Shown here: positions 34,868 to 44,671 of the stretch, one piece after another
Position numbering within the stretch: the first letter of the stretch is position 1
Layout of the letters: each line of letters opens with the position of its first letter
Assembly (NCBI GenBank): GCA_002730875.1
Contig: PCBI01000016.1
Location: 62,001 to 126,000, forward strand
Direction of reading: 5' to 3'
Source of the DNA: Spirochaetaceae bacterium
Lineage (GTDB): Bacteria > Spirochaetota > Leptospiria > Leptospirales > Leptonemataceae
Length of the DNA stretch: 64,000 nt
Notes under the pieces: model-generated
The model's database searches: none
What the model saw: the letters and a program-made list of their open reading frames with translations, nothing else
Told to the model about the DNA's origin: nothing
Made by a program: the position numbers and the translations under genes

Positions 34868-36760
34868 TTATACGTCAGCTGCCGGCGAGTTGTTCGACAT
34901 CGCAAGACCGGTTTCTCGGATGATGCGCCTTTCGCTGGCCTCCGCGATCTCCGCCGCATTTCCATAGAGTATGCATTTTCTCCGTGCCCGGGTAACGGCC
35001 GTATAGATCAATTCCCGATTCAACGGCGCTCGATTTCCCTCAAGACCCGATAGAAGAACCAGGACGACCTCGTATTCCGATCCCTGGGATTTATGAATCG
35101 TATGGCAGAATGCAGGTTCATTTTCCGGAAGCGAGTCCCTTTGAAAGGCCCGCAAGGAAAACAGATCCTGTGACTGCTGACTGGCAAAATAGGCCAGAAG
35201 ATCCCTGCCGGGCCCTACAATACCGGTATCCCCGTTGTAGATTCTGCGTACGTTATCGTTTCGGTGTAGCAGGAACGGCATGCCCGCGAACCAGTCTTCG
35301 GTACCGTAAGGCGAAAAGCGTTCCTTTAGAATTCGGCCGCAGATACGATTCACCAATTCAACGCCGGCCGGTCCCTTGCGAACCGGACTTAGAATCCTGG
35401 TTCGATTCAAACGGGTAAAAGCGGACGTCAGGTCCATGTTGTCGCCGAATTGATTCTCGTCCTGGATCTCTATCCAGAGCTTTAAGAGCTCCAGTAGTTC
35501 CATTTCCGCGGAATCGATGTAGACCACTCCTTCGCCCTGAAACAGATCCTGTGCGGTATCCGCGGCCCCTTTCCGAGCCGCCAGCGAACTTTCGTCTATC
35601 CTGGCTTCGCGCAATTCGGATGCAAACTCCATCAAGGATCCTCCGAAGCGATGACTGCCCTTCAAGAATACGGAGAATGCTGGACCGGATTGTAATGATT
35701 TCCGGTCCGGGAAGTGAGCATGTCCGGACTGCAAAGAGGTATAGACCCGGTCAATTTCCGGTGGTCCGGAGTCCGTGGGAATTCGCAGGAAATCCTGGAG
35801 GACAGCTCCGGCTTCCACCGAGGGTAGCTGATCCGGATCCCCTAACAGAACCAGGGTTGTACGTTCAGGGTCCACCGCTTCCAGCAGGCGACCCATCAGC
35901 GTAACGTCTACCATGGATAGCTCATCTACTACCAGAAGTCTGGCCGGCACGGGAAGCTCGCCGTTGTGATAGAAGCCGTTTTCCCCTGCCCCCAGAAGCC
36001 GGTGTATTGTGCTGCTTTGCACCTGTTGCATGGATTCCCAGAGTCGGGGGTCTTCGCTGGCCCGTTGCTGCAGGCTTTCCAGCACACGGGATGCCGCTCG
36101 CCCTGTAGGCGCAGCGATGCGAATCTCTTTCGGGTCCACTTCCGATTCCAGAGCGACTTTCAGAATTGCGTAGATGGTTGAGGTTTTTCCCGAACCGGGC
36201 CCTCCGGTAACAAGAACCAGTGGCAGCATGCCGGCCAGCAGCACTGCATATGCCTGTTCGACGGTAATGGGAGCCTTCCCACGCAGGAGAGATTCCAGCC
36301 CGTTCAACAAATCGCCCTGGGGAATAAGTCCCGGACGCGCTGTGGCCCGACGATGATACGATTCCAGGAATCTCTGGCGATAATAGAAATGCGCCTGGAA
36401 AAAGAGAAATCCATCTTTCAGGATCAGCGGAACAAAGGGAACGGCTCTGTCGTCGGATCCATGTTCGGCCAATAAAGTTCCAAATCGCAAGACGTCGAAG
36501 GATGAGTACTCTTGCAGCCAATCCTGGAGTTCCGGCCCCGGTAAGGCTCCCTGGAGAACCTGCTCCAGTCGCGATCTGGTTTCTGGCAACACCGGCACAC
36601 AGAGACTGCCCGAGGAGTTGGCCAGCATCAGCGAAACCACCCAGAACATCGCCTCCCGATTTAGATGACCCATCTCCTGCAGATCTTCGGCGAGCTGACA
36701 TCGATACAGATCAAGGAATCCTTCCTTGCGAAAGCGCTCCAACCACGGCCAATCAAACAT
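34868..36760 (-). CDS. recD: RecD, 5'-3' helicase subunit of RecBCD
   Basis: A superfamily 1B helicase subunit of exonuclease V, which processes double-strand ends for homologous recombination. Walker A GGPGSGKT is at 186-193, preceded by PLVLVT. The Walker B is VVDELSMVD, and GDPDQLPSVEAGAVL follows. The C-terminal motifs FCHTIHKSQGSEYEVVLV and LIYTAVTRARRK are intact. At 630 residues it is of usual size. The start overlaps the recB stop by 8 bases. It is the last gene of the leftward recC-recB-recD run. Confidence 0.96.
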   Translation of the reverse strand: MFDWPWLERFRKEGFLDLYRCQLAEDLQEMGHLNREAMFWVVSLMLANSSGSLCVPVLPETRSRLEQVLQGALPGPELQDWLQEYSSFDVLRFGTLLAEHGSDDRAVPFVPLILKDGFLFFQAHFYYRQRFLESYHRRATARPGLIPQGDLLNGLESLLRGKAPITVEQAYAVLLAGMLPLVLVTGGPGSGKTSTIYAILKVALESEVDPKEIRIAAPTGRAASRVLESLQQRASEDPRLWESMQQVQSSTIHRLLGAGENGFYHNGELPVPARLLVVDELSMVDVTLMGRLLEAVDPERTTLVLLGDPDQLPSVEAGAVLQDFLRIPTDSGPPEIDRVYTSLQSGHAHFPDRKSLQSGPAFSVFLKGSHRFGGSLMEFASELREARIDESSLAARKGAADTAQDLFQGEGVVYIDSAEMELLELLKLWIEIQDENQFGDNMDLTSAFTRLNRTRILSPVRKGPAGVELVNRICGRILKERFSPYGTEDWFAGMPFLLHRNDNVRRIYNGDTGIVGPGRDLLAYFASQQSQDLFSLRAFQRDSLPENEPAFCHTIHKSQGSEYEVVLVLLSGLEGNRAPLNRELIYTAVTRARRKCILYGNAAEIAEASERRIIRETGLAMSNNSPAADV

Positions 36761-39700
36761 GCAGATCCTCCGGCCGCAGGTAATAGATGCCCTGATCGCT
36801 GTTTGATTTCATTCCCCGCACGAACAAATAGAAGGCGCCGCCCAGATGTCGCCTTTCGTCAAAGTCCTGTATGACGGACGAAAGCCATTTTCGCAAGGCA
36901 TGATAGTATATTTTTGCCTGGACATCGTATCCGTGTCGTCGCATCTCCTCGTCCATATGGGTTCGGTCATAGGCCTCCAGAGCATTGGTTTTCCAGTCCA
37001 GCAAATAGTAGCGACCATCGATGCGGAAAATCAAATCCACAAAGCCTCTTAGATACACCTGCTGCAAATCGTCCAGACTTACGCCGGCCAGTTTGGCCAG
37101 CTGATCTGGTTCTTCCTGACTGAAAAACTCCATCTCGGCCAGGCGGTCTTGCTCCGGAACATCCCGTAGACTGGTCGAAAGCGGCCGAAGGGAGGCTGTC
37201 AGGGTGGATTCTATGAGCTTCTGTATCTGTGGAACAACTATAGCGGGATCCCGGTCCGGAAAATAGTGCGAAACCTGGCGCCGAACCAGAGCCAATGAAT
37301 ACTGATCATTCGCGCCCACAGCAAAGTCCAGCTCTTCGAGAATACTGTGAATGAGAAGGCCAAATTGAATTCCCGCAGGAAGATCCACTTCGCTGGCGGA
37401 GGCCATCTCTTCGCGCCCGGATCCCGCGGACGTTTCCATTACCCGGGGCTTCGACTGCCAGAGTAGCTCTTGCAGCTTCTCATCCAGCGAACGATTTTCT
37501 GGCTGACTCATTTTACGAAGCAAACTGCTGAATGAATGTACCTGGTTCGCCGGGAATTGCAGGTCCAGATCCAGGCGGCGGAAGCTAAACCTTTCAGAAG
37601 AATCCTGATAGTCGGCGGCAGACTCGAAAACCGGGGACCAGCCGGCGGAAGGGGCATTTCGAAAACGCACCAGGGATTTCTGCGAATCCCCGCGATTCGC
37701 CAGGCTTTCCATAACCGGCGCAAGTACCTGTTTTTGAAACGGGTGGGCCTGTTTGGCCTCGGAAACATAGTATACGAATAACTTTAAGGCCGCCCGGGTA
37801 AAGGCTACGTAAGCCAATCGACGATCTTCGCCCAGACTCTCCTCTTTGTGCCGCTCCACCCGTTCCCGGCTCTGACTCAGGCTCAGTTTCATTCCTTCAT
37901 CGCTCTGATATCGCAGAATATCCGGAGTTCGCGAGCCGCCGGTGTACTGTAATGCGGAAAAGACTACGGGAAACTGCAGTCCTTTGCTGGCATGGATGGT
38001 CATAATCGTAACTCCGGACTTCTCCCGCTTTTGACGCATTAGATCCTGTTGTAGCTCGGAATGGTAGGCCACCTGCTGAGCATGCCGGGTTAATTCCTCA
38101 AGACTACATCCATGACCAATGGCATACTCGGAAAACTCCTCCAGGAGCTGTAGTGTGACAGCGATTCGATTTTCGTATTGATGATCCGATTCTCTCTTAT
38201 CCAGCACCTGGGTGTGATCCAGAAGCGAGCGAAAAAAGGAAGGCCATCTTTCGGAACTGGCCAGTTCTCGTAGCCGGTCCAGCGTCTGAACCACCCTGTG
38301 GTCGGAGCCAGGTTCCGGGAATCGAGCGACATCTACCGGAGAAGCCGGAAAATAAGCCGTAAGTCTTAATTGGCGGTAGTGCCGGTCTAGATCCTGCAGG
38401 CTGCTCAGTAGGACCAGAAATTCGTAGGCTGGAACGCTGGTATACAATCCGGATTCTTTGTATATGGAGCAGGGAATGGACCGTTCCCGCAAAACCTTTT
38501 CGATTAGCCTGGAGTCCTTGTTTCGGGATACCAGGATGGCCATATCCTCGTATTCCAGTATCCTCTCTTTTTCCGATTCCCCCCGGCCTTCCAGAATTCG
38601 GGTATGCCCGACGAGCCCTTGAATATCGGCCGCAATGATGCGGGCTGTTTCGAACATCCGAAGCCGCTGGTAGGTGGCATCCTTTAAATCGTGCACTTCC
38701 AGCGGAGGTCCGGTGTCCTGACCTTCCGGCCATTTCCATTTCCGCAGATGGTCGGCCGCGGCGCTTACCGAGTGATAGGCGTCCCCGAACCAGTTCCCGT
38801 GCGCAAACAATTGATCAAAAATCTGCAGCAACGGGGCCTGACTGCGAAAGCTAACCGCCAGCCTTCCTTCGATGCCATTCTGTAGTATGGCGCGACGGGC
38901 CAGTCCGTAGGCAGAAATATCCGCGCCCCGAAAGCCATATATAGATTGCTTGGGATCGCCAACAACTGTGATAGATGCCCCGGGGGTCTCCACAAGATAG
39001 ATGTTCTTGAAAATACTCCATTGTACCGGATCGGTATCCTGGAATTCATCGATTACGGCAAACGGGAACTTCTGACGCAGCATGGAAGCAAGCTCGGGAT
39101 CCCTTTCCACTTCCCGATCTACAAATCGCAATAGATCCTGAAACTCCAGGCTTCGATTTGTGCGCTTCCAGTAGGCGGTTACACGATCGGTCTGCACGCT
39201 GCACAATTCCATGAAGCGTTCATAGATTGTCTGCGAAATCCACTGACAGGATTCGTAGTATGCTACAAGTTTCCTGAGAATGTTGTCTGTCTCCAGGTTG
39301 TCCCAACCTGGCTCCTGCGAGCCACCCATTTCTTTGATGGTTGCCTGCGCGGCCTCTTGAAAGGGCGGCCATAAGAACTCGGCCGCGAATCGGTCTTCCC
39401 GTTCCAGCGCCTGCCATAGAAGCCACACCTTTTGTAACCAGGCCAGGGAAGCGGATCGGTTTCTGGAGTTGTAGGTCTTGCGAACCGAAAAAAGCCATTT
39501 ATGAAGCGCCGAGTCCTTTTCCAGTTGCTCCGGCAATCGCCAGCCCTCTTCCTTTTGCAGGGATGCTTTAAGCTCCGTGCAAGCCTGCAGGACATTGGTT
39601 TCCAGATCGAGAAGACTCTGAAGTAGTTCGGGGATTCGTTTTTCTATCCGAGGATCGATTTCGGGCAATCCGCCGTGTCGACTCTGTTCGCCTCTTTGCG

Positions 39701-40607
39701 ATTCGGGTCCCGACGCAAACTCCGCCGGGGAATGGGAATCTGGCTGCGCTACAGATTCCGCTGCGTACCTCGATCCGGTCTCCAATGCCACTTCAGGGTT
39801 GGACCGAGACTGAAAAAGCGAAAGCTGGGATTCCGTGCCGGAATCCAACCGGGTTTGTGCCTCGGGATCGGGCTTCGGAACTGGCCGGGGATCTTGCTCA
39901 TGGTCTAAATCGGATTCCGTTGCGCCATCGGAATTGGGAAGCTCGGAGTAATCCAGCGGAAGCCCTTTCTCCTGAATGTGTTCCAGTAGATTCAGTAGCT
40001 GGTTGTCAAAGGAGAAGCTATCCTCGGCGCCGAAACGACTGCGATAATCAAAGAAGCCACATACAGAAAGAGCCAGGGGCAGGGCCGGGCCAAACCACCC
40101 CAGCAGATATTGCCGAACCAATTCAGAGATCGCTTCCTGTCGGAGAATGTCGCTCTGTTCAATGGTGAAGTCTGCATCCCCGGTGAGACCCGAGGTTCGT
40201 ATGATATGATTGCAATACCCGTGGATTGTGAATATGCAGGCAGAATCGAATCTCTTTAAGGCCTGATTCGCACGCTTCATCATTGTCTTCTCGTCGACTT
40301 GAAACGGCACTTTGAAAGACAGGCTGGCAATACCCTCCTCAACGAACCTGGCCAGTCTTTGCCGTATACGTAGTTTGAGTTCGCCGGTGGCCTTTTCGGT
40401 AAAAGTGAGGACCAGGATTTCGTGGATTTCCGGTATGGTAGGTTCGTCACGGTCCTTAAAGCGAGCTCCCAGGAGTATCCAGTACAGTATCTGCTCTTCG
40501 ATGAAATGAGTCTTTCCGGTACCGGCCGAAGCTTCAATAATACGATGCTCGCCGCTACCCAGAAATTCCGTAGAGTAAGGATCCAGCTCCGGAGCTTTCA
40601 CTTCCAT
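36753..40607 (-). CDS. recB: RecB, helicase-nuclease subunit of RecBCD
   Basis: A 3'-5' SF1A helicase fused to the nuclease of the complex. Walker A EASAGTGKT is at 25-33, ILVLTFTEKATGELKLRIR follows, and the Walker B segment is FAVIDEFQDTDPVQWSIF. GDPKQSIYGFRGADI and MTIHASKGLQFPVVF are later helicase motifs. The nuclease motif near 1204 reads LLDWKTN, and the metal site is complete with GLLIHSILEEL and FVDLIFR. At 1284 residues it is longer than E. coli RecB (about 1180). Much of the excess is a low-complexity Ser/Pro/Glu/Asp stretch at about 215-305. It overlaps recC by 10 bases and recD by 8. Confidence 0.96.
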   Translation of the reverse strand: MEVKAPELDPYSTEFLGSGEHRIIEASAGTGKTHFIEEQILYWILLGARFKDRDEPTIPEIHEILVLTFTEKATGELKLRIRQRLARFVEEGIASLSFKVPFQVDEKTMMKRANQALKRFDSACIFTIHGYCNHIIRTSGLTGDADFTIEQSDILRQEAISELVRQYLLGWFGPALPLALSVCGFFDYRSRFGAEDSFSFDNQLLNLLEHIQEKGLPLDYSELPNSDGATESDLDHEQDPRPVPKPDPEAQTRLDSGTESQLSLFQSRSNPEVALETGSRYAAESVAQPDSHSPAEFASGPESQRGEQSRHGGLPEIDPRIEKRIPELLQSLLDLETNVLQACTELKASLQKEEGWRLPEQLEKDSALHKWLFSVRKTYNSRNRSASLAWLQKVWLLWQALEREDRFAAEFLWPPFQEAAQATIKEMGGSQEPGWDNLETDNILRKLVAYYESCQWISQTIYERFMELCSVQTDRVTAYWKRTNRSLEFQDLLRFVDREVERDPELASMLRQKFPFAVIDEFQDTDPVQWSIFKNIYLVETPGASITVVGDPKQSIYGFRGADISAYGLARRAILQNGIEGRLAVSFRSQAPLLQIFDQLFAHGNWFGDAYHSVSAAADHLRKWKWPEGQDTGPPLEVHDLKDATYQRLRMFETARIIAADIQGLVGHTRILEGRGESEKERILEYEDMAILVSRNKDSRLIEKVLRERSIPCSIYKESGLYTSVPAYEFLVLLSSLQDLDRHYRQLRLTAYFPASPVDVARFPEPGSDHRVVQTLDRLRELASSERWPSFFRSLLDHTQVLDKRESDHQYENRIAVTLQLLEEFSEYAIGHGCSLEELTRHAQQVAYHSELQQDLMRQKREKSGVTIMTIHASKGLQFPVVFSALQYTGGSRTPDILRYQSDEGMKLSLSQSRERVERHKEESLGEDRRLAYVAFTRAALKLFVYYVSEAKQAHPFQKQVLAPVMESLANRGDSQKSLVRFRNAPSAGWSPVFESAADYQDSSERFSFRRLDLDLQFPANQVHSFSSLLRKMSQPENRSLDEKLQELLWQSKPRVMETSAGSGREEMASASEVDLPAGIQFGLLIHSILEELDFAVGANDQYSLALVRRQVSHYFPDRDPAIVVPQIQKLIESTLTASLRPLSTSLRDVPEQDRLAEMEFFSQEEPDQLAKLAGVSLDDLQQVYLRGFVDLIFRIDGRYYLLDWKTNALEAYDRTHMDEEMRRHGYDVQAKIYYHALRKWLSSVIQDFDERRHLGGAFYLFVRGMKSNSDQGIYYLRPEDLHV

Positions 40608-43600
40608 ATCTCCTCCATTCGCTTTCGCATCTGGATTCTTCTATGCAGCTGCTCTCCTTGATCCGGCTCCGATTGTCGCGCATCCAGAACCAGTTTACCC
40701 AGACTCCTGGCATCCATCTTCTCCATCACCATGGACAACACCGGATGATCGCTTTCCTGTAAGTCCTGCCAGGCCTCCAGCATCAATTCTTCCAGACGCT
40801 CATGGGTTAGCTCCTGGCCCTCCTCAATGGAGTCATGGAACATTAAAGGACCGTAAATTGTAACCTCTTCGTAGATGAAACGGGCCATCTCGTGCAACGC
40901 TGTATGATCCATTTTCAGATCATATCTCTCCAGGGTCCCTTCGCCGGAAAGATTGAGAAAATAAACCCTGTGGTTTAGCTCGCGCTCAAATCGCAAACAG
41001 TAGAACAGCAGGTTAAGCAGGGCCGCTTGATAGTCTCGAGGCTCGGGAACGCCCGCGCTGGCAAAGGCCACCTCCCCGGAATCCGGCGAAATAAACGGCA
41101 TAGTGTAGTGAAAGTTTAAGCCATCCAGATGATAGGCTGTGTGGAAGCGCATGAACGGCAGATGGGAAATCGCCGGAGGTAAGGACGTTACGAATTGTCC
41201 AGACTTATTCCGCAGCTCCCGGAAGGCTGGGCTTTGAAGCGATAGAAAACCCTGTGAGTTCAGTATTTGCTGCAGGTCCAGTTCTGCGAAGAAATCTGCG
41301 GGCGCCGCCCCGGACAGAATCAGTTCACTGTATCGATCCAGAATCAGCTGTCGGTATTCGGGGATCCGTTCCAGATAGTGCGGAGCAATATCGCGTAGAA
41401 AGTACTTCAGCCTCTTGCGATGGGACGAAAGGAGCCTGAATGGCTCATCGGAAACGTCCGATGCATCTTCCTGGCGCAAGGGATAGGCAGCCAGCCTGAA
41501 CTCCAGAAATGCCCGCAATGGTTCGCTAAACAGTCGCGAAAGCTGATGCGGCTGATAGCTGGTTTTGGCCGGAACGGACTGTTCAAGCTGTGCTTCGGCA
41601 TTGTCGGCGGTATCCATACCGGATGGTTTCTGCCAGCGATTCTCCAGGACCCGGGCATGCACCGGATCCAGAATGTCCTGGTTCTGGTAGCCTTCGGAGA
41701 TCCATAGAAGGGGCAGTCGCGTTCTTTGCAGGCCAACAATGTCTTCCAGTTCCAGAATCACCGACGATGGCTGGTATTCGTCGTCCCGGGCCAGATCCCG
41801 CCCCACGTAGCTCAGGGTCAGTCCGTCGGTAAAGCTCGATAACGCTTCAAGAAACAAAAAGCGGTTTCCATCCGGCAGCGATGAGTCCCCGGGTAATCGA
41901 TACTGTCGCCGTAAATCCTCGGGATGGTTTAACGGAAAACCCGGAAAGTCTCCTTCTTTCAGTCCTGCAATGTAGAGATAGCGAAAGGGAATAGGACGCA
42001 TGGGCTGCAGGGCGGAAATGGTCACGCCCTGGATCAGATACTCGCCTATACCGCCGGCCACTTCGTTAAGCGAATCCAGAGCCCATTCCCGGGCCATTAC
42101 GGCGGTGGGAGCAATGCCAAGTTCGCGACAGCTCTCCCCTCCTTTTTGTAGATTCTCCAGAAGCGAAAGATAAATCCTGGCCTCCCCTGGATAGTCTTCT
42201 AGAGAGAGGAAAGCGTCCAGCATCTCCCGAATGGCGCGAAAAGGGTCGTCATTGGAATTCAAACGTTTACGATAACCCTTGAGCGATTCAACGAACTCAT
42301 GCAGTCGTCCGTAGACTTCGACATCATAACCCTCCTCCGAAATCCGATACCCCTGGAAAGATTGTCCGGTACCTACCAGAATCGTCGAAAGCCGGAGCCT
42401 GCGCAGTCCATGCTCCCAGGTATGCACCGGAAAAACGCTATCCCGGTGGCTTCGAAAGACATTTAGATCATCTACCTTGCGAAGCAGATCCTGGTAATCG
42501 TCGCCGCGAAATCCCCACTTCTTTCGAATCATGGGATTCGAAAGAAGATGAAAGACGGTTCGACGGTCCAGGGGCTGATCGAACTTGAGCAGAGTACGCA
42601 CAGCATCGCCCAATCGGCTGGTTTCCCGGGCCGAGAAGTCCGTCAAATTGAACGGCAGCTGATTCCTTCCGTTGAAGACATACTCAAAATGCGCACGATA
42701 GCGATGCATTGTGGGCACAAGAATACCGAAATCCTCGGGAGCGAGGGACTGATCTTTGATCCTGAGTAGAATATCATCATGAATGGATTCCACTTCCCGA
42801 CGCATGTTCGGGGCCTCCACCACGCGAATGGCCGAGGATCGCTTACTACGAAGAATGCCGCCATCGGATTTTTCCAGGCAGCGATGCCAGTTCAGCGAAG
42901 CACCGTTCTGCTTCAGAAAATCGCTCCCTTTTTGGAAAAGATAAAGTAGTTCGAGACCGTCTCTCTGAAAGCTGTACTCCTGATCCGTCAGGTTGGAATG
43001 CTCTACGAACAATGTGTCTTCTTCCTTCCTTGCTACAAGCTCCGGAGGATGAACAGACTCCCAATTTTTCTGGCCCCCCGGTCCCAGGCTGGTGCCGAAT
43101 ACATCAAACAGGTAAATCTGCACAGGAAAATGGAGCGAAAGTCGAAACAACAAAGACAGGTGCAATCGTGACATCCGGGAAAGGCCGAAGACATACAGGG
43201 GCTCGGGAGCAAATTTGCCTTCTTCCAGAGCGCGGCAGGCCAGTTCGGTGAATGTGAAGCTACCGGATGCATGCAACGCTTTGAGCATGCCTGTGTAGAA
43301 TTCCTGTTGTTGCTGATAATAGCCGTTTTCCTCCAGGGAGAACTTAAACTCTTCCTCCAAAAAGAAAATGTCCGGTTCCAGATTGCCAGCCGGGCTTGTG
43401 GACAGTTGCCTTTGCCAGGCGCGAATCAGAGGATTTCTATGATACTCGTAATCGCGAAAAAGATACGATAAGTGAGCCGCTTTTCGGTAGGATTCCAGGG
43501 CATCGGCGGAGCTGTTCTGCAAAGCCCGGAGCAAAGCCCAGTGCTGACGGGCCGGACTGGCCAGCCTCAGTTCGGTGACCCCGGTAAAAATGGAGGAGAT

Positions 43601-43792
43601 GCCCTGCTCCAGGTACTGGAAGTTCAAGTTGGCCGATACGCCGTGGCGGGAAGCGATAGCCATTTGCATCCATCTTCGCAGGTTACGGTTGGGGATCAAT
43701 ATCCGGGGCCCCTGCAACGGGTCCGAGCGATGCAGCTGCTTCTGAAGCTGATCCAGAAGTAGCTCCAAACTGTCCGCAATATAGAGCTCCAT
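40598..43792 (-). CDS. recC: RecC, Chi-recognition subunit of RecBCD
   Basis: A helicase-like but inactive subunit that scans for Chi and splits the strands. ILIPNRNLRRWMQMAIASRH at the N-terminus is the family hallmark, with FQYLEQGISSIF following. Later segments PFNLTDFSARETSRLGDAV, FRYLYIAGLKEGDFP and EALSSFTDGLTLSYVGRD fit. The length of 1064 residues is near the 1122 of E. coli. The order recC-recB-recD with short overlaps makes one transcript. It may start farther upstream, because an SDR gene ends 32 bases before recC. The Chi sequence for this organism cannot be read from the gene. Confidence 0.95.
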   Translation of the reverse strand: MELYIADSLELLLDQLQKQLHRSDPLQGPRILIPNRNLRRWMQMAIASRHGVSANLNFQYLEQGISSIFTGVTELRLASPARQHWALLRALQNSSADALESYRKAAHLSYLFRDYEYHRNPLIRAWQRQLSTSPAGNLEPDIFFLEEEFKFSLEENGYYQQQQEFYTGMLKALHASGSFTFTELACRALEEGKFAPEPLYVFGLSRMSRLHLSLLFRLSLHFPVQIYLFDVFGTSLGPGGQKNWESVHPPELVARKEEDTLFVEHSNLTDQEYSFQRDGLELLYLFQKGSDFLKQNGASLNWHRCLEKSDGGILRSKRSSAIRVVEAPNMRREVESIHDDILLRIKDQSLAPEDFGILVPTMHRYRAHFEYVFNGRNQLPFNLTDFSARETSRLGDAVRTLLKFDQPLDRRTVFHLLSNPMIRKKWGFRGDDYQDLLRKVDDLNVFRSHRDSVFPVHTWEHGLRRLRLSTILVGTGQSFQGYRISEEGYDVEVYGRLHEFVESLKGYRKRLNSNDDPFRAIREMLDAFLSLEDYPGEARIYLSLLENLQKGGESCRELGIAPTAVMAREWALDSLNEVAGGIGEYLIQGVTISALQPMRPIPFRYLYIAGLKEGDFPGFPLNHPEDLRRQYRLPGDSSLPDGNRFLFLEALSSFTDGLTLSYVGRDLARDDEYQPSSVILELEDIVGLQRTRLPLLWISEGYQNQDILDPVHARVLENRWQKPSGMDTADNAEAQLEQSVPAKTSYQPHQLSRLFSEPLRAFLEFRLAAYPLRQEDASDVSDEPFRLLSSHRKRLKYFLRDIAPHYLERIPEYRQLILDRYSELILSGAAPADFFAELDLQQILNSQGFLSLQSPAFRELRNKSGQFVTSLPPAISHLPFMRFHTAYHLDGLNFHYTMPFISPDSGEVAFASAGVPEPRDYQAALLNLLFYCLRFERELNHRVYFLNLSGEGTLERYDLKMDHTALHEMARFIYEEVTIYGPLMFHDSIEEGQELTHERLEELMLEAWQDLQESDHPVLSMVMEKMDARSLGKLVLDARQSEPDQGEQLHRRIQMRKRMEEIWK

Positions 43793-43824
43793 ACGATCTC
43801 AGTCTACCGCCCCCCTGGGACAGT

Positions 43825-44640
43825 TTATCGAGCTATGGGGTGCTTTCCGGTTTTCACCTGCCGGCGGCTTAGATGGTGGATGACATCGGGCATCCAGCGG
43901 GAGCCAAAGTAGGATAAACGGGCCATGAATCCAGGGAGATAGCGACGCTTTCGCTTCTCCATGGCACGAATCATACCCGCTACCACCCTGTCCGGATCGG
44001 CCACAAGCCAGGAAGGCAGGGCCGTGGGACTCATAGGCCCGGAATTACCGTCGGCGCCATAGGCCGGCGAATCCAGAATGGCGGTCTTTGTAAAGAACGG
44101 GTGGATGTTCAAAACGCGAATCCCCCGGCCTACCAGTTCCTGATCCAACACGTCGCCCAGGGAGCGAATCCCCCATTTGCTAACTACGTAGGAGGCCAGA
44201 CCTGCCGGAGCCAGAATGCCGGCTACAGATGATATGTGTACAATCATTCCGCCTGACTGAATGTGATCATGTAATCCATGGGTTATGCGAATAGGAGCAA
44301 GAAGGTTGACTGCGATGACCTTTTCCGTCTCGTCCAGGGGTACATTTTCAAATGTACCGGACCGGGCAATACCGGCATTGTGTATGATCATATCCACCTG
44401 GCCCAGCTTCTTAAGGGTGGCCCCCACGAGTTTCTTACAACCGGCTTCCGTGGATAGATCGCAGGCCTGAGTGTGGATGTTCCCGTTGGACACAGACGTG
44501 ATATCGTCCACAAATCCAGCGGGAAACTTTAGATCAGCTAACATCAAGCTGGCTCCACGCACAGATAGTTGACGGGCCAATCGCGAGCCGAAGCCGCCTG
44601 TAGCCCCGGTCAGAAGTACTTTCTTGCCGGTCCAATCCAT
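43825..44640 (-). CDS. Short-chain dehydrogenase/reductase
   Basis: An NAD(P)-dependent oxidoreductase of 271 residues with a Rossmann fold. LLTGATGGFGSRLA is the cofactor loop, and IIHNAGIARSG replaces the usual NNAG. VHISSVAG supplies the catalytic Ser and YVVSKWG the Tyr and Lys. The C-terminal part has RAMEKRKRRYLPGFMARLSY, a hydrophobic, basic segment often found in lipid-acting SDRs that associate with membranes. The substrate is unknown. It lies 31 bases after the membrane-protein gene and 32 bases before recC, all leftward, and may be in one operon with recCBD. Confidence 0.88.
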   Translation of the reverse strand: MDWTGKKVLLTGATGGFGSRLARQLSVRGASLMLADLKFPAGFVDDITSVSNGNIHTQACDLSTEAGCKKLVGATLKKLGQVDMIIHNAGIARSGTFENVPLDETEKVIAVNLLAPIRITHGLHDHIQSGGMIVHISSVAGILAPAGLASYVVSKWGIRSLGDVLDQELVGRGIRVLNIHPFFTKTAILDSPAYGADGNSGPMSPTALPSWLVADPDRVVAGMIRAMEKRKRRYLPGFMARLSYFGSRWMPDVIHHLSRRQVKTGKHPIAR

Positions 44641-44671
44641 TCCGTTGAGAACATCGTTCCGGCCGAAAGCG

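Noticed and set aside
39690..39965. Possible gene boundary or frameshift inside recB
   Set aside because: The frame stays open and family motifs continue in the same frame on both sides; it is an insert, not a break.
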